From contig UQZY01000041.1 of NCBI GenBank assembly GCA_900545655.1, positions 1 through 15,621 of the forward strand: a stretch of 15,621 nt of DNA. The letters are read 5' to 3'. Position numbers and translations under genes: made by a program. The notes beneath the pieces are model-generated. The model was not told where the DNA came from, made no database searches, and saw nothing but the letters and a program-made list of their open reading frames with translations. Shown piece after piece: positions 1 to 7,755 of the stretch. The DNA is from an uncultured Oscillospiraceae bacterium (GTDB taxonomy: Bacteria; Bacillota; Clostridia; Oscillospirales; Acutalibacteraceae). The first letter of the stretch is position 1, and the number at the start of each line of letters is the position of its first letter.

Positions 1-83
1 TTATGTTGAGAAATTTTGTGAATAAAGTGTAAAAATCAGGTTTTTGATTTTTTCTCTTACAAATTAATAACTGTTTAAAAAAC

Positions 84-128
84 CGACCTCCGGTTGCCGG
101 GCATTTTGGCATGACTTTTTGGAGGTCG
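84..128 (-). terminator. Terminator downstream of luxS
   Basis: An 8-bp perfect inverted repeat (84-91 with 121-128) encloses a 29-base loop that itself holds short GC-rich complementary stretches. Read on the minus strand, the stem is followed at once by a run of six T (78-83). It begins 13 bases after the luxS stop codon, as expected for an intrinsic terminator ending the long minus-strand gene series. The long loop makes it less classical than a short hairpin. The remaining edge sequence (1-83) is AT-rich, and I see no gene in it. Confidence 0.7.
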
Positions 129-140
129 ATTTACTTTTGT

Positions 141-617
141 TTAATCTTTGTAGTTATAATCCATTTTTTCGGGAGCCCAGTCCTTAAGGACGGCGAGCAT
201 ATCGGCGGCGCAAAGTTTTGCGCCGAGTAGGTCATGCTCGCGGTAATTGCCGCACTCCTTGCGCTTTGCGCCAGGGATTTCGCCTTCAAACGATTCTATA
301 AAGGCGAAGGATTCCCGGACAAGTTTCAAAACATCCTGTTTTGAAACATCGTCGCGAAGCAGCATATAAAACCCCGTGCGGCAGCCCATGGGGCCGATAT
401 ATATAACGGAGCCCGCAAATTCACCGTTCCTTGCATATGTTGCAAACAGATGCTCAAACGTGTGAAGTGCTCCGTTTGACAGATAGTCCCCCATGTTAGG
501 GCGTTTCATACGAATATCATAGGTGATTACATCGCCGTCCACACGGGAAACGTAAATCCCTTTTTGAAGCTTATCATGGTCAATTGAGAAGCTTGCTATT
601 TTTTTCATTTCAGACAT
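141..617 (-). CDS. luxS: S-ribosylhomocysteine lyase (LuxS)
   Basis: LuxS cleaves S-ribosylhomocysteine to homocysteine and 4,5-dihydroxy-2,3-pentanedione, the AI-2 precursor, in the cytoplasmic activated-methyl cycle. The 158 residues match the family's usual length. Family landmarks are visible: the HTFEH zinc motif (His52, Glu55, His56), the GPMGCRTGFY segment with the catalytic Cys79, and the third zinc ligand Cys122 in ECGNYREHDL. The ATG at 617 has a GGAGG about 8 bases upstream; a second ATG three codons in is less well placed. The gene lies 43 bases after the ABC permease stop and is the last gene before a terminator, so it may be both co-transcribed and driven by a weak local promoter. 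The partner nucleosidase (mtnN/pfs) is not in the window. Identification is secure from motifs. Confidence 0.97.
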   Translation of the reverse strand: MSEMKKIASFSIDHDKLQKGIYVSRVDGDVITYDIRMKRPNMGDYLSNGALHTFEHLFATYARNGEFAGSVIYIGPMGCRTGFYMLLRDDVSKQDVLKLVRESFAFIESFEGEIPGAKRKECGNYREHDLLGAKLCAADMLAVLKDWAPEKMDYNYKD

Positions 618-640
618 ACCTATGCCTCCGGTTTTAAAAT

Positions 641-646
641 ATTATA
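641..646 (-). promoter_or_regulatory. Possible -10 element for luxS
   Basis: A perfect TATAAT on the minus strand lies in the 43-base gap between the ABC permease stop and luxS, 24 bases before the start codon. No recognisable -35 sits at 16-18 bases upstream (that position reads GCTAAA). It is therefore only a candidate for independent luxS transcription. Confidence 0.25.
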
Positions 647-660
647 AATAGGGAAAAGCC

Positions 661-2019
661 TTATTTAGCCGTTGATACTTTTATTATCTTAATAAGGTCT
701 CCGGGCTTCGGAGTATTGCCGTAGAGAAGGACTCCGGCTCTGTATATCTTTGCGCAAAGTATACCGAGTCCGGCTATTGTGAAAATCTGAATAAGCACGG
801 AAAGGATTATTTCCCACACCGCAACGGTACCCATACAGATTCTGACGAGCATCACAAGCGGTGCGAAAGTCGGCAGGAAGGAGCATACAACGAAGTATGT
901 TTCGTTCACACCATTGCCGGTCATTCCGAAAATCGCAACCATAAAAGCGGCTATAAAAATTATATTTATCGGCATTGTAAGCGCACCGAGATCCTCGGAG
1001 CGGCTCGCGATTGAGCCGGCGGCACCGAACATAAACGCATACATAAAGTATCCGAGTATAAAGAACAACAATGCAAAAAGAGCGGCGGATACAGGCATTC
1101 CGAAAAGTGAAATAATGATGTCGTTTGTTATTTCACCCTCGTTGAGCTTATAAAAGCCTATGGTTACGGAAAAGACAAGAATCAGCTGTAAAAGTCCCGC
1201 GAAGCCCGTACCGAGAATTTTTCCGAAGATAAGGTTTGTGGGCTTTGCCGAGGTTATAAGAACCTCCATAGCTCTTGAGCTCTTTTCGCTTGCGACACTG
1301 GAGGCTACAAACTGTCCGTAAATGATAAGTACCATGTAAAGAACCATGATTATAGCATACGTATACATAAAGCTTTGCTTTTGATCCTTGCCGGTGACTA
1401 TGGTCTCTACATCCACATCCGAGGAAAGAAGCGATGTAATATCCGTTTCACTCATGCCCTTCGCTGCCAAAGTCGAGAACCTGTCAATGGTAAGAAGCAG
1501 CTGTGAGGCAATATTTGATTCCTTGTCGTAAAGACCGACCGTTTCGGAAATATACTTAAGGCTCCTCGGACCGGTTATCTCTATAATCGAATCAAAGTGA
1601 CCGTCCTCAACACTTTTTTTAAGCTTCGACGGATCAATTCTGCTTATTGATTTAAGCCCCGTTTTGCTGCCGCTGTGTGTAAGCTCCTCAAGATTTTTCG
1701 AGGCAAGGTTATAAGCGGCATCATTCTTTTCGTCCACAAGAAAAGTAAGGCTGTATCCTTCCTCCCTGTTAAAAGCCGCACCAAAGGAGGACATCAGGGT
1801 ATAGGTGTCGATACCGCTTGCATTGTAAACCGCGATATGCATAAGATTCTTTTCACCCTGTGCGTCATCCTTGCTTTTACTTGAAATAACCTTTTCAAGC
1901 TTCGGATACGACAATGTAAGGGCGATTGCAATCACAAGACCTATGGTTACGACAGTTGATATCTTGTTCTTAAGATGAGTCAAAAATTCGAATCGGAACA
2001 CCGAGAAAAACTGTTTCAT
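661..2019 (-). CDS. ABC-2 type exporter permease, NatB/YhaP-like
   Basis: This is the membrane subunit of a two-gene ABC exporter. The 452 residues have the ABC2_membrane_3 layout: a short cytoplasmic N-terminus, one membrane segment at about 22-40, a large extracytoplasmic domain at about 45-215, then five or six hydrophobic segments at about 217-428. NatB and YhaP have the same architecture; NatAB exports sodium in Bacillus, but the substrate here cannot be read from sequence. The ATG at 2019 overlaps the ATPase stop by four bases (ATGA), so the two are translationally coupled. A GGAGG lies seven bases upstream of the start, inside the ATPase gene. The family call is firm; the sodium role is only inference. 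Confidence 0.88.
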   Translation of the reverse strand: MKQFFSVFRFEFLTHLKNKISTVVTIGLVIAIALTLSYPKLEKVISSKSKDDAQGEKNLMHIAVYNASGIDTYTLMSSFGAAFNREEGYSLTFLVDEKNDAAYNLASKNLEELTHSGSKTGLKSISRIDPSKLKKSVEDGHFDSIIEITGPRSLKYISETVGLYDKESNIASQLLLTIDRFSTLAAKGMSETDITSLLSSDVDVETIVTGKDQKQSFMYTYAIIMVLYMVLIIYGQFVASSVASEKSSRAMEVLITSAKPTNLIFGKILGTGFAGLLQLILVFSVTIGFYKLNEGEITNDIIISLFGMPVSAALFALLFFILGYFMYAFMFGAAGSIASRSEDLGALTMPINIIFIAAFMVAIFGMTGNGVNETYFVVCSFLPTFAPLVMLVRICMGTVAVWEIILSVLIQIFTIAGLGILCAKIYRAGVLLYGNTPKPGDLIKIIKVSTAK

Positions 2020-2921
2020 GACTCCACCTCCGTATATTCAACAAAGATCTCAGAGAGTTCCGGCTCATAGTCGGATATACTTTTTACGGTTGCAGCGGAG
2101 CGCGTCACAACCTTAAGCAGGGATGTCATATCCGCAGTATCCTTTAGCTTGACTACAAGACCCTTTTCGGTCATTTCCGTTTCCGAAACACATCTTGAAT
2201 TTTCAAGCAGCTGCGGAAGGTCTGCAAAGTCGTCGGACTCTATGACAACCTTTCCGTGAGTAAAACCGTGCTTTATCTTTTTTATGGAGCCCTCAACCGC
2301 AACCGTGCCGTTGTTCAGGATTACGATATCATCACAGAATTCTTCGATATAATTCATCTGGTGACTTGAAAAAATAACTATTTTTCCGTTTTCTATCAGT
2401 TCACGGACAACATCCTTTAAAAGAATTGCGTTTACGGGGTCAAGACCGGAAAACGGCTCATCCAGAATTACAATATCCGGGTCACATATAAGCGTGGCAA
2501 TAAGTTGAATCTTTTGCTGATTGCCCTTCGAAAGAGTCATAAGCTTTGCATTTTTGTATTCCGTCATTTCAAGGCGTGACAAAAGCCTGTCTGCATTTTT
2601 GCTGGCAGTTTTTTTATCGAGTCCGCGAAGCTCCGCAAAATAAATGAGCTGTTCAAGGACACGCTTTTTTGGATAAAGGCCGCGCTCCTCCGGCATATAG
2701 CCGACGTTTGCGTGCCTTATGTCGAATGGCTTGCCGTCAAGAAGCACTTCGCCGGAGTTCGGTGCGAAAAGTCCCATGATGATGCGGATTGTTGTCGTTT
2801 TGCCCGCACCGTTTCGGCCGAGAAGGCCGAGCGCGGCCCCACTTTCAACTGAAAAAGAAACCCCTTTGAGTACCTGTTTTTCTCCGAAGGATTTTGTAAG
2901 ATTTTTTACTTCAAAATTCAT
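2016..2921 (-). CDS. ABC transporter ATP-binding protein, NatA/YhaQ-like
   Basis: This is the ATPase partner of the downstream permease, expected to power export at the cytoplasmic membrane. The 301 residues show Walker A GRNGAGKTT (35-43), the signature LSKGNQQK (130-137), Walker B DIVILDEP (149-156) followed by FSGLDP, and the switch histidine in SSHQ (187). The LSKGN variant in place of LSGGQ is common in the YhaQ/NatA branch. The C-terminal 90 or so residues form the accessory domain seen in these exporters. The ATG at 2921 is preceded by an AGAGG. The gene lies 37 bases after tex and overlaps the permease by four bases, so tex, ATPase and permease are probably one transcript. The substrate is unknown. 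Confidence 0.92.
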   Translation of the reverse strand: MNFEVKNLTKSFGEKQVLKGVSFSVESGAALGLLGRNGAGKTTTIRIIMGLFAPNSGEVLLDGKPFDIRHANVGYMPEERGLYPKKRVLEQLIYFAELRGLDKKTASKNADRLLSRLEMTEYKNAKLMTLSKGNQQKIQLIATLICDPDIVILDEPFSGLDPVNAILLKDVVRELIENGKIVIFSSHQMNYIEEFCDDIVILNNGTVAVEGSIKKIKHGFTHGKVVIESDDFADLPQLLENSRCVSETEMTEKGLVVKLKDTADMTSLLKVVTRSAATVKSISDYEPELSEIFVEYTEVES

Positions 2922-2958
2922 AGAAGAACCTCTTTTCGCGGACCGCAGCCACCAGTTT

Positions 2959-5112
2959 CTATGACTGTCCTATACCCTTCATGGTAAGACCTATACGCTT
3001 TTTATTCATATCAACATCAAGAACACGCACAGTCACAACATCTCCGACCGAAAGAATTTCCGACGGATGTTTTATATACTTATCGGTTATCTGTGAGATA
3101 TGCACAAGTCCGTCCTGATGAACTCCGATATCCACAAACGCACCGAAATCTATTACATTTCTTACGGTTCCCTTAAGCTCCATGCCCGGCTTTAAGTCCT
3201 TCATTTCCATAACGTCCGAGCGCAAAAGAGGCGGCGGAAGTTCATCACGCGGATCGCGTCCCGGCTTAAGAAGCTCATTTTCGATATCGTGAAGCGTCGG
3301 CTCGCCCACCGAAAGTCTTTTTGCAAGGTCACTGTAGCCGAGCTTTTCAATACGTGAATGAAGCTCGTCTATAGTTCCGTTCTTAACGTCCTTTAATTCA
3401 TATCCGCAAAGAGTGAGAAGTGTTTTTGCCGCATCATAGCTTTCCGGGTGAACGCCCGTGTTATCAAGTATATTTTTACTCTCGGCAACACGAAGGAAGC
3501 CCGCGCACTGCTCAAAAGCCTTCTGTCCGAGCTTCGGAACCTTTTTGAGTGCGGTCCTGCTTGTAAATGCACCGTTTTCTTCTCTGTATACAACGATATT
3601 CTTTGCTATTGTTCCGTTTATTCCGGCTATGTGAGAAAGTAATGACGGAGACGCCGTGTTAAGGTCGGCACCGACAGAGTTTACGCAGTCCTCAACAACT
3701 CCGTCAAGAGCTGATTCAAGCTCTTTTTTCGGCATATCGTGCTGATACTGTCCTACGCCTATCGCCTTTGGCTCAATCTTTACAAGTTCCGCAAGCGGAT
3801 CCTGCAGACGACGTGCTATTGAAACGGCGGAGCGCAGCGAAACATCGAACTGAGGAAATTCCTCGGCAGCAAGCTTTGATGCCGAATAAACAGAGGCTCC
3901 CGCCTCACTTACGACCATATATGATACCTTTTGCGGTATTTCCTTTATAAGCTCGGCTGCAAATATCTCTGTTTCTTTTGAAGCCGTACCGTTACCTATT
4001 GAAATTATGTCAACATCATGCTTTGAAATAAGCTGCTTTATGAAAGTTTTTGCCTTTTCGCGCTGTGCGTCTCCGTGTGTTACATATATAACACCGGTAT
4101 CAAGCACACGCCCTGTTCCGTCGACGCAAGCAACCTTGCATCCGGTTCTGTATCCGGGGTCAAGACCTATACAGGTCTTGTTCTTTACCGGAGGTGCCAT
4201 AAGAAGCGGGCGCAGGTTCTGGGCAAAAACTTTTATCGCCGCAGTCGCAGCCCTCTCCGTAAGCGCGGAGCGCGTCTCATTCTCAACAGACGGATAAATA
4301 AGTCTGTCATACGCGTCCTCGCCTGCGGCACGTACGAATTCCGTACACGGTCCGTTTCCGTTCACCGTAACTTTTTCTATAATTGAAAGTGCTTTGGGTC
4401 TGTCAAGCGTAACGGACACCTTGAGGAAGCCCTCTTTTTCTCCGCGGTCAATTGCAAGAATTTTATGTCCCGCAAGCTTATCGACCTTTTCCGAAAAATC
4501 ATAATAGTTTGCGTAAACGCTGTCCTCCTCGGTTTTTGCCTTTGAAGTCATGATGCCGAGTACGGAGAAAAGGTTGCGCAGCCTGCGGCGGATATCCGCA
4601 TTGTCAGAGATATCCTCGGCGATGATATACGAAGCACCCTTAAGCGCATCTTCAATGCCTCGTACACCTTTTTCTTCGTTTATGTATTCGGGAGCGAGTT
4701 CTTCGGGAGCAGTCCCGGATTTTTGTTCATATATCTTCTTTGCAAGCGGCTCAAGACCCTTTTCCTTCGCAACGGACGCACGTGTTTTTCTTTTCGGCTT
4801 ATACGGTCTGTACAAGTCCTCAAGCTCCGCCAGCGTCGCAGCCGCCGAGATAGCCTCCGCAAGCTCGGGAGTCATTTTTTCCTGCTCCGTTATGGAATTT
4901 GAAATCTCCTCACGTCTCTTGTCAAGATTGCGGAGATATTGAAGTCTCTCCGAAATTTCACGCAGAGTCTGGTCATCAAGAGTTCCGTGAGCCTCTTTTC
5001 TGTAACGGGCGATAAAAGGTATGGTATTTCCCTCATCGATAAGCTTTACCGTATTTTCTACCTGCCATCTTTGAAGTTTAAACTGGTCTGTTATGCTTGC
5101 AATAATATCCAC
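2959..5112 (-). CDS. tex: Tex-family RNA-binding transcription accessory protein
   Basis: Tex (YdcI in some annotations) is a conserved cytoplasmic nucleic-acid-binding protein related to eukaryotic Spt6, linked to transcription and RNA handling. The 717 residues match the family. The N-terminal helical region carries the hallmark ENTVKLIDEGNTIPFIARYR (19-38). A YqgF/RNase H-like domain begins around 320 with GLDPGYRTGCK, followed by a helix-hairpin-helix region around 480-550. A C-terminal S1 domain spans about 640-717 (GTVRNVIDFGAFVDIG, DGLVHIS). The start is GTG at 5112, with AGGAG nine bases upstream; the family's conserved N-terminus begins right there, so no ATG is needed. It is separated by 92 bases from the DnaC-like gene and lies 37 bases before the ABC ATPase. 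I saw no convincing promoter in the 92-base gap. Confidence 0.96.
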   Translation of the reverse strand: MDIIASITDQFKLQRWQVENTVKLIDEGNTIPFIARYRKEAHGTLDDQTLREISERLQYLRNLDKRREEISNSITEQEKMTPELAEAISAAATLAELEDLYRPYKPKRKTRASVAKEKGLEPLAKKIYEQKSGTAPEELAPEYINEEKGVRGIEDALKGASYIIAEDISDNADIRRRLRNLFSVLGIMTSKAKTEEDSVYANYYDFSEKVDKLAGHKILAIDRGEKEGFLKVSVTLDRPKALSIIEKVTVNGNGPCTEFVRAAGEDAYDRLIYPSVENETRSALTERAATAAIKVFAQNLRPLLMAPPVKNKTCIGLDPGYRTGCKVACVDGTGRVLDTGVIYVTHGDAQREKAKTFIKQLISKHDVDIISIGNGTASKETEIFAAELIKEIPQKVSYMVVSEAGASVYSASKLAAEEFPQFDVSLRSAVSIARRLQDPLAELVKIEPKAIGVGQYQHDMPKKELESALDGVVEDCVNSVGADLNTASPSLLSHIAGINGTIAKNIVVYREENGAFTSRTALKKVPKLGQKAFEQCAGFLRVAESKNILDNTGVHPESYDAAKTLLTLCGYELKDVKNGTIDELHSRIEKLGYSDLAKRLSVGEPTLHDIENELLKPGRDPRDELPPPLLRSDVMEMKDLKPGMELKGTVRNVIDFGAFVDIGVHQDGLVHISQITDKYIKHPSEILSVGDVVTVRVLDVDMNKKRIGLTMKGIGQS

Positions 5113-5204
5113 GTAAATTTTCTCCTGACAAAAAGTTTTATTTTTTATGTTTCCATGTATAGGCTACACGCCGGGCTTTTCGGATTTTAACTGAATACTG
5201 AGCT

Positions 5205-6176
5205 TTACTCCGCCTTCAGCTGACGAACATCCGCTCCGATAAATTCAAGCATGGTGTAGTCACCGATTATTCTTGAATATACTCTCGGATTATACTTGTC
5301 GCCTATCTCATCATAGAGTAAGTTTGTGCTTATGATAGTGGGAAGTCCTTCAAGAATCCTCGTGTTGATAATGTTGTACACGGCGGCAACTGTAAACTGC
5401 GTTATGAATTCCGAACCGAGGTCGTCAAGTATGAGAAGGTCTGCGGAGAGAACCATGTCCTCCGGAGATTCGTCACCCTTAAGTCTTCCGAATTTTTCAC
5501 GCTCGAGCTTTGAAAGAATATTTCCTGCCGAGGTATAGAGTACATTGTAACCCTTTGAAACAACTACATTGGCAATTGCCAATGAAAGATGCGTCTTTCC
5601 GAGCCCTGTGTTTCCGTACATGAGAATGCCGGGGGAATTTTTTGAAAAATCGTAAGCCCAGTTTTTACAATAGTTGTATATCTGATTCATGCGGTCATAT
5701 GCATCCGCTCCCGTTTCAGGATCAACAAAGCCCCTGTAAAAATCCAGAGAAAAGCTTTCAAATGTTGATTCTTTCGCCGGAGCACATCTGCAAAGATTTT
5801 CAAACTGAATCTGTTTTACGAGCGATTTCATACAGTCGCAGTAGTGCCCGTCATGAATTCCGCTGTCGTCACATACGGGACATGTGTAATGAACATCAAG
5901 TACATCTGCCGGCAGTCCGAGACCTCTGAGAATCTCCGCGCGTGTATTCTGAAGCTCAAGGTTTTCTGCGGCAAGCCTTGCGATGTATTCCTGCGCATCC
6001 GAGCCCATTCCTATTGCCTTAAGTGCCGCAAGTCCCGCTCCGGAAATCCTTCGGTTTATCTCACGAAGCTCCGGACATACACTCTCAAGCTCCGCTCGCT
6101 TGTTTTCCGCTTCCCGCTCTGCGGAGGAACGTCTGTTTTCAATTATTCTTTTTGCTCTTTCGATATTACTCTCCAC
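5205..6176 (-). CDS. DnaC/DnaI-like AAA+ ATPase (putative helicase loader)
   Basis: This is likely a cytoplasmic ATPase that delivers or loads the replicative helicase. The 323 residues contain an N-terminal Glu/Arg-rich coiled-coil-like stretch (about 8-85), a four-cysteine putative zinc site (Cys99, Cys102, Cys113, Cys115), and a RecA/AAA+ core with Walker A GNTGLGKTH (188-196) and Walker B LLILDDLG (247-254). This order resembles DnaI/DnaC rather than IstB, which usually lacks the cysteine cluster. The start is GTG at 6176 with a perfect AGGAGG seven bases upstream. It overlaps the DnaD-like stop by 11 bases, so the pair is tightly coupled, and a DnaD partner supports replication over transposition. 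It could equally derive from a phage loader; whether it is the essential chromosomal loader is not shown by sequence. Confidence 0.88.
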   Translation of the reverse strand: MESNIERAKRIIENRRSSAEREAENKRAELESVCPELREINRRISGAGLAALKAIGMGSDAQEYIARLAAENLELQNTRAEILRGLGLPADVLDVHYTCPVCDDSGIHDGHYCDCMKSLVKQIQFENLCRCAPAKESTFESFSLDFYRGFVDPETGADAYDRMNQIYNYCKNWAYDFSKNSPGILMYGNTGLGKTHLSLAIANVVVSKGYNVLYTSAGNILSKLEREKFGRLKGDESPEDMVLSADLLILDDLGSEFITQFTVAAVYNIINTRILEGLPTIISTNLLYDEIGDKYNPRVYSRIIGDYTMLEFIGADVRQLKAE

Positions 6177-7179
6177 CGTTGTTCCTCCTCTTGTACTCTA
6201 TAGGGCCCTGTGCCTTTTGCTTTACTTTTTCCGAGTTGTAAGACGTCTGCTTCTTTGCCCCTTTTACGTTGGCATATACGTTTTTCGTTTTTTCGGAATT
6301 TAAGTTGTCCGTGCGTCGTGTATTTGCCTGCATGACATCCTGCGGCTTTTTCAAACCGTCACCGTGCCATGATTCAAGCATCTTATCCATATATTTGAAA
6401 TTTACTGCGTTTATCTTTTCAACCATAAGCTCATATGCATAGAAAATAAGTTCAAGTGACTGCTTATACTCTCGTACCCACCGCTTAAGATATGAAAACC
6501 TTATCTCGGTATACCTCGGGGGATCAACTGAGAACATGGCAACAAATTTTTTCCAGAGCTTTTCGTCCGAGCGCAATTCACGGAGTCTTTCATCAGCGGC
6601 ATCAAGAGTATTTATCTCATGCTCGCCCCAGTCCTTCGCAATTTTCGAGATATAACCCATGGAGGGCCTTCCGTCCTTAACGCAGTATTCTACAATAGTG
6701 AGAATTACTTCGACGGGAAGGCCATAGTCATCATGCATCATTATGAATTTCGCCTGATCACCGTAGCCTATCGTTCTGCCGAGCTTAAGCTGCACCTCAG
6801 AAAAAAGAGCCTTGAGCGACTCATCCTCCAAAACACGTGCCGCAACCTGATCATATGTGGGAGCGATATCCGGCAGCTCGCGAAGCCCCGCTGTTTTCTG
6901 AGGCTTTGACGAGTTTATCACGATTGCGTTCGGCTCTTCACCGTCCATCAAAAGAACACCCACGTGAAGCCAATACGAAAGTGCGTCCTTAACATCCTGA
7001 ACAGTCATTCCGACTCCGTCCGCTATCTTTTCAATTTCCGTATTTCCGTTGTTATGACGCAGCACAAAAAGGAGGACCTTAAGCTGCTGTCCTCCTGCAA
7101 GTCTGATATGTTCATCGACTACGATATCAGGCACTGCAAATATGCCGCCGAAAGCAGCCGGATTAACTTTTACACCCAT
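6166..7179 (-). CDS. DnaD-family replication initiation protein
   Basis: DnaD/DnaB-family proteins remodel DNA and help bring helicase and loader to origins in Gram-positive bacteria. The 337 residues show an N-terminal winged-helix-like region (about 15-90) followed by two DnaD C-terminal-type repeats. Each repeat ends in the YxxxIxxxW-type signature: YISKIAKDW at 176-184 and YMDKMLESW at 263-271. The tail (about 285-337) is Lys/Arg/Asn-rich and probably disordered. Two repeats resemble B. subtilis DnaB more than single-repeat DnaD. It is the first gene after a promoter at 7229-7257 and overlaps the DnaC-like ATPase. The ATG at 7179 has a GGGGA about 10 bases upstream; an out-of-frame ATG lies seven bases before it. 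The family call is firm, the precise role inferred. Confidence 0.88.
   Translation of the reverse strand: MGVKVNPAAFGGIFAVPDIVVDEHIRLAGGQQLKVLLFVLRHNNGNTEIEKIADGVGMTVQDVKDALSYWLHVGVLLMDGEEPNAIVINSSKPQKTAGLRELPDIAPTYDQVAARVLEDESLKALFSEVQLKLGRTIGYGDQAKFIMMHDDYGLPVEVILTIVEYCVKDGRPSMGYISKIAKDWGEHEINTLDAADERLRELRSDEKLWKKFVAMFSVDPPRYTEIRFSYLKRWVREYKQSLELIFYAYELMVEKINAVNFKYMDKMLESWHGDGLKKPQDVMQANTRRTDNLNSEKTKNVYANVKGAKKQTSYNSEKVKQKAQGPIEYKRRNNGGE
6184..6189 (-). promoter_or_regulatory. Ribosome binding site fixing the GTG start of the DnaC-like gene
   Basis: A perfect AGGAGG on the minus strand ends seven bases before the GTG at 6176. It sits inside the last codons of the DnaD-like gene, supporting the GTG start and translational coupling. 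Confidence 0.75.
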
Positions 7180-7228
7180 TTTCCATACATCCCCTGAGAA
7201 AAAAGCCCTTTAAAGGCGAGTGCTTTAT

Positions 7229-7257
7229 ATTTTACAATAAGGCAAACCTGTTGTCTA
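7229..7257 (-). promoter_or_regulatory. Sigma-A-type promoter for the DnaD-DnaC series
   Basis: On the minus strand a -35 of TAGACA (7252-7257) and a -10 of TAAAAT (7229-7234) are separated by exactly 17 bases. Each differs from consensus at one position. Transcription would start near 7222, about 43 bases before the DnaD-like ATG. The -35 and spacer lie within the inverted repeat at 7241-7282, so termination from the NUDIX gene and initiation here use the same DNA. Confidence 0.55.
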
Positions 7258-7282
7258 TTCACAACAATCACAAAAGTTTGCC
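7241..7282 (-). terminator. Two-tier hairpin terminator after the NUDIX gene
   Basis: Outer arms of seven bases (7241-7247 with 7276-7282) enclose inner arms of six bases (7249-7254 with 7261-7266) and a six-base loop. On the minus strand the hairpin starts 16 bases after the NUDIX stop and is followed by a modest U-rich stretch (TTATTGT). On the plus strand it is followed by a better T-run. The U-tract on the relevant strand is imperfect, so termination is likely but may be leaky. Confidence 0.5.
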
Positions 7283-7297
7283 GGATTTTTTATAAAA

Positions 7298-7753
7298 TTA
7301 TTCGTTTGTCATCTCTTTGAGCGTATCTCCCTCATAGCGAAGGGTCATGGATATCTTCTCTGTACCCGAAAGCATTTCTTTCAGAAAATATATATCGCCC
7401 TCCCACATGGGTAGCTCCATAACAGCGGATTTTTCAACCCATCGCAGTTCACCCTCGTCGCAGCTTTTCAGGAGCTCACCCTCAAAGCTTTTTCCGAGAT
7501 AAAGATACATCGCCTCATCATCCCATTTGTCGGAGATGAAGTTCACTATGCCGTAAAAATGCCAATCCGTAAGAGTGAGTCCCGTCTCCTCCCTGACCTC
7601 GCGCACAAGGCACTGCTCGGCCGTTTCGCCGGGCTCAAATTTTCCGCCTACTCCGACCCACTTTCCCTCGTTAAGGTCATTTTCTTTTTTATTGCGGTAA
7701 AGCATAAGATACTTCCCGTCTTTTTCGATATAACAGAGCGTAGTATTTTTCAT
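7298..7753 (-). CDS. NUDIX hydrolase, MutT/8-oxo-dGTP diphosphatase-like
   Basis: This is probably a cytoplasmic nucleoside triphosphate pyrophosphohydrolase that sanitises oxidised nucleotides. The complete NUDIX box is visible at residues 37-59: GGKFEPGET followed by REVREETGL, matching Gx5Ex7REUxEExGU. The 151 residues resemble the small MutT/MutX group in Firmicutes. I chose the ATG at 7753 because a GAGG (7761-7764) ends seven bases upstream. An in-frame GTG at 7759, which overlaps the mnmA stop as GTGA, would leave almost no spacing to that site. Its position directly after mnmA implies one transcript. The substrate is inferred from the family; other NUDIX enzymes with different substrates share this box. 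Confidence 0.88.
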   Translation of the reverse strand: MKNTTLCYIEKDGKYLMLYRNKKENDLNEGKWVGVGGKFEPGETAEQCLVREVREETGLTLTDWHFYGIVNFISDKWDDEAMYLYLGKSFEGELLKSCDEGELRWVEKSAVMELPMWEGDIYFLKEMLSGTEKISMTLRYEGDTLKEMTNE

Positions 7754-7755
7754 GC

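Noticed and set aside
31..52. Perfect 8-base inverted repeat followed by T residues, as a plus-strand terminator
   Set aside because: The stem is almost entirely A-T, with one G-C pair, and no plus-strand gene is visible upstream within the window.
4007..4386. Plus-strand open frames opposite tex
   Set aside because: They lie wholly inside a full-length, motif-confirmed tex gene and show no recognisable protein features or ribosome binding sites.
5205..6176. IstB transposition helper instead of a helicase loader
   Set aside because: No transposase or terminal repeats are near, a DnaD partner overlaps it, and the N-terminal cysteine cluster fits DnaI/DnaC-type loaders better.
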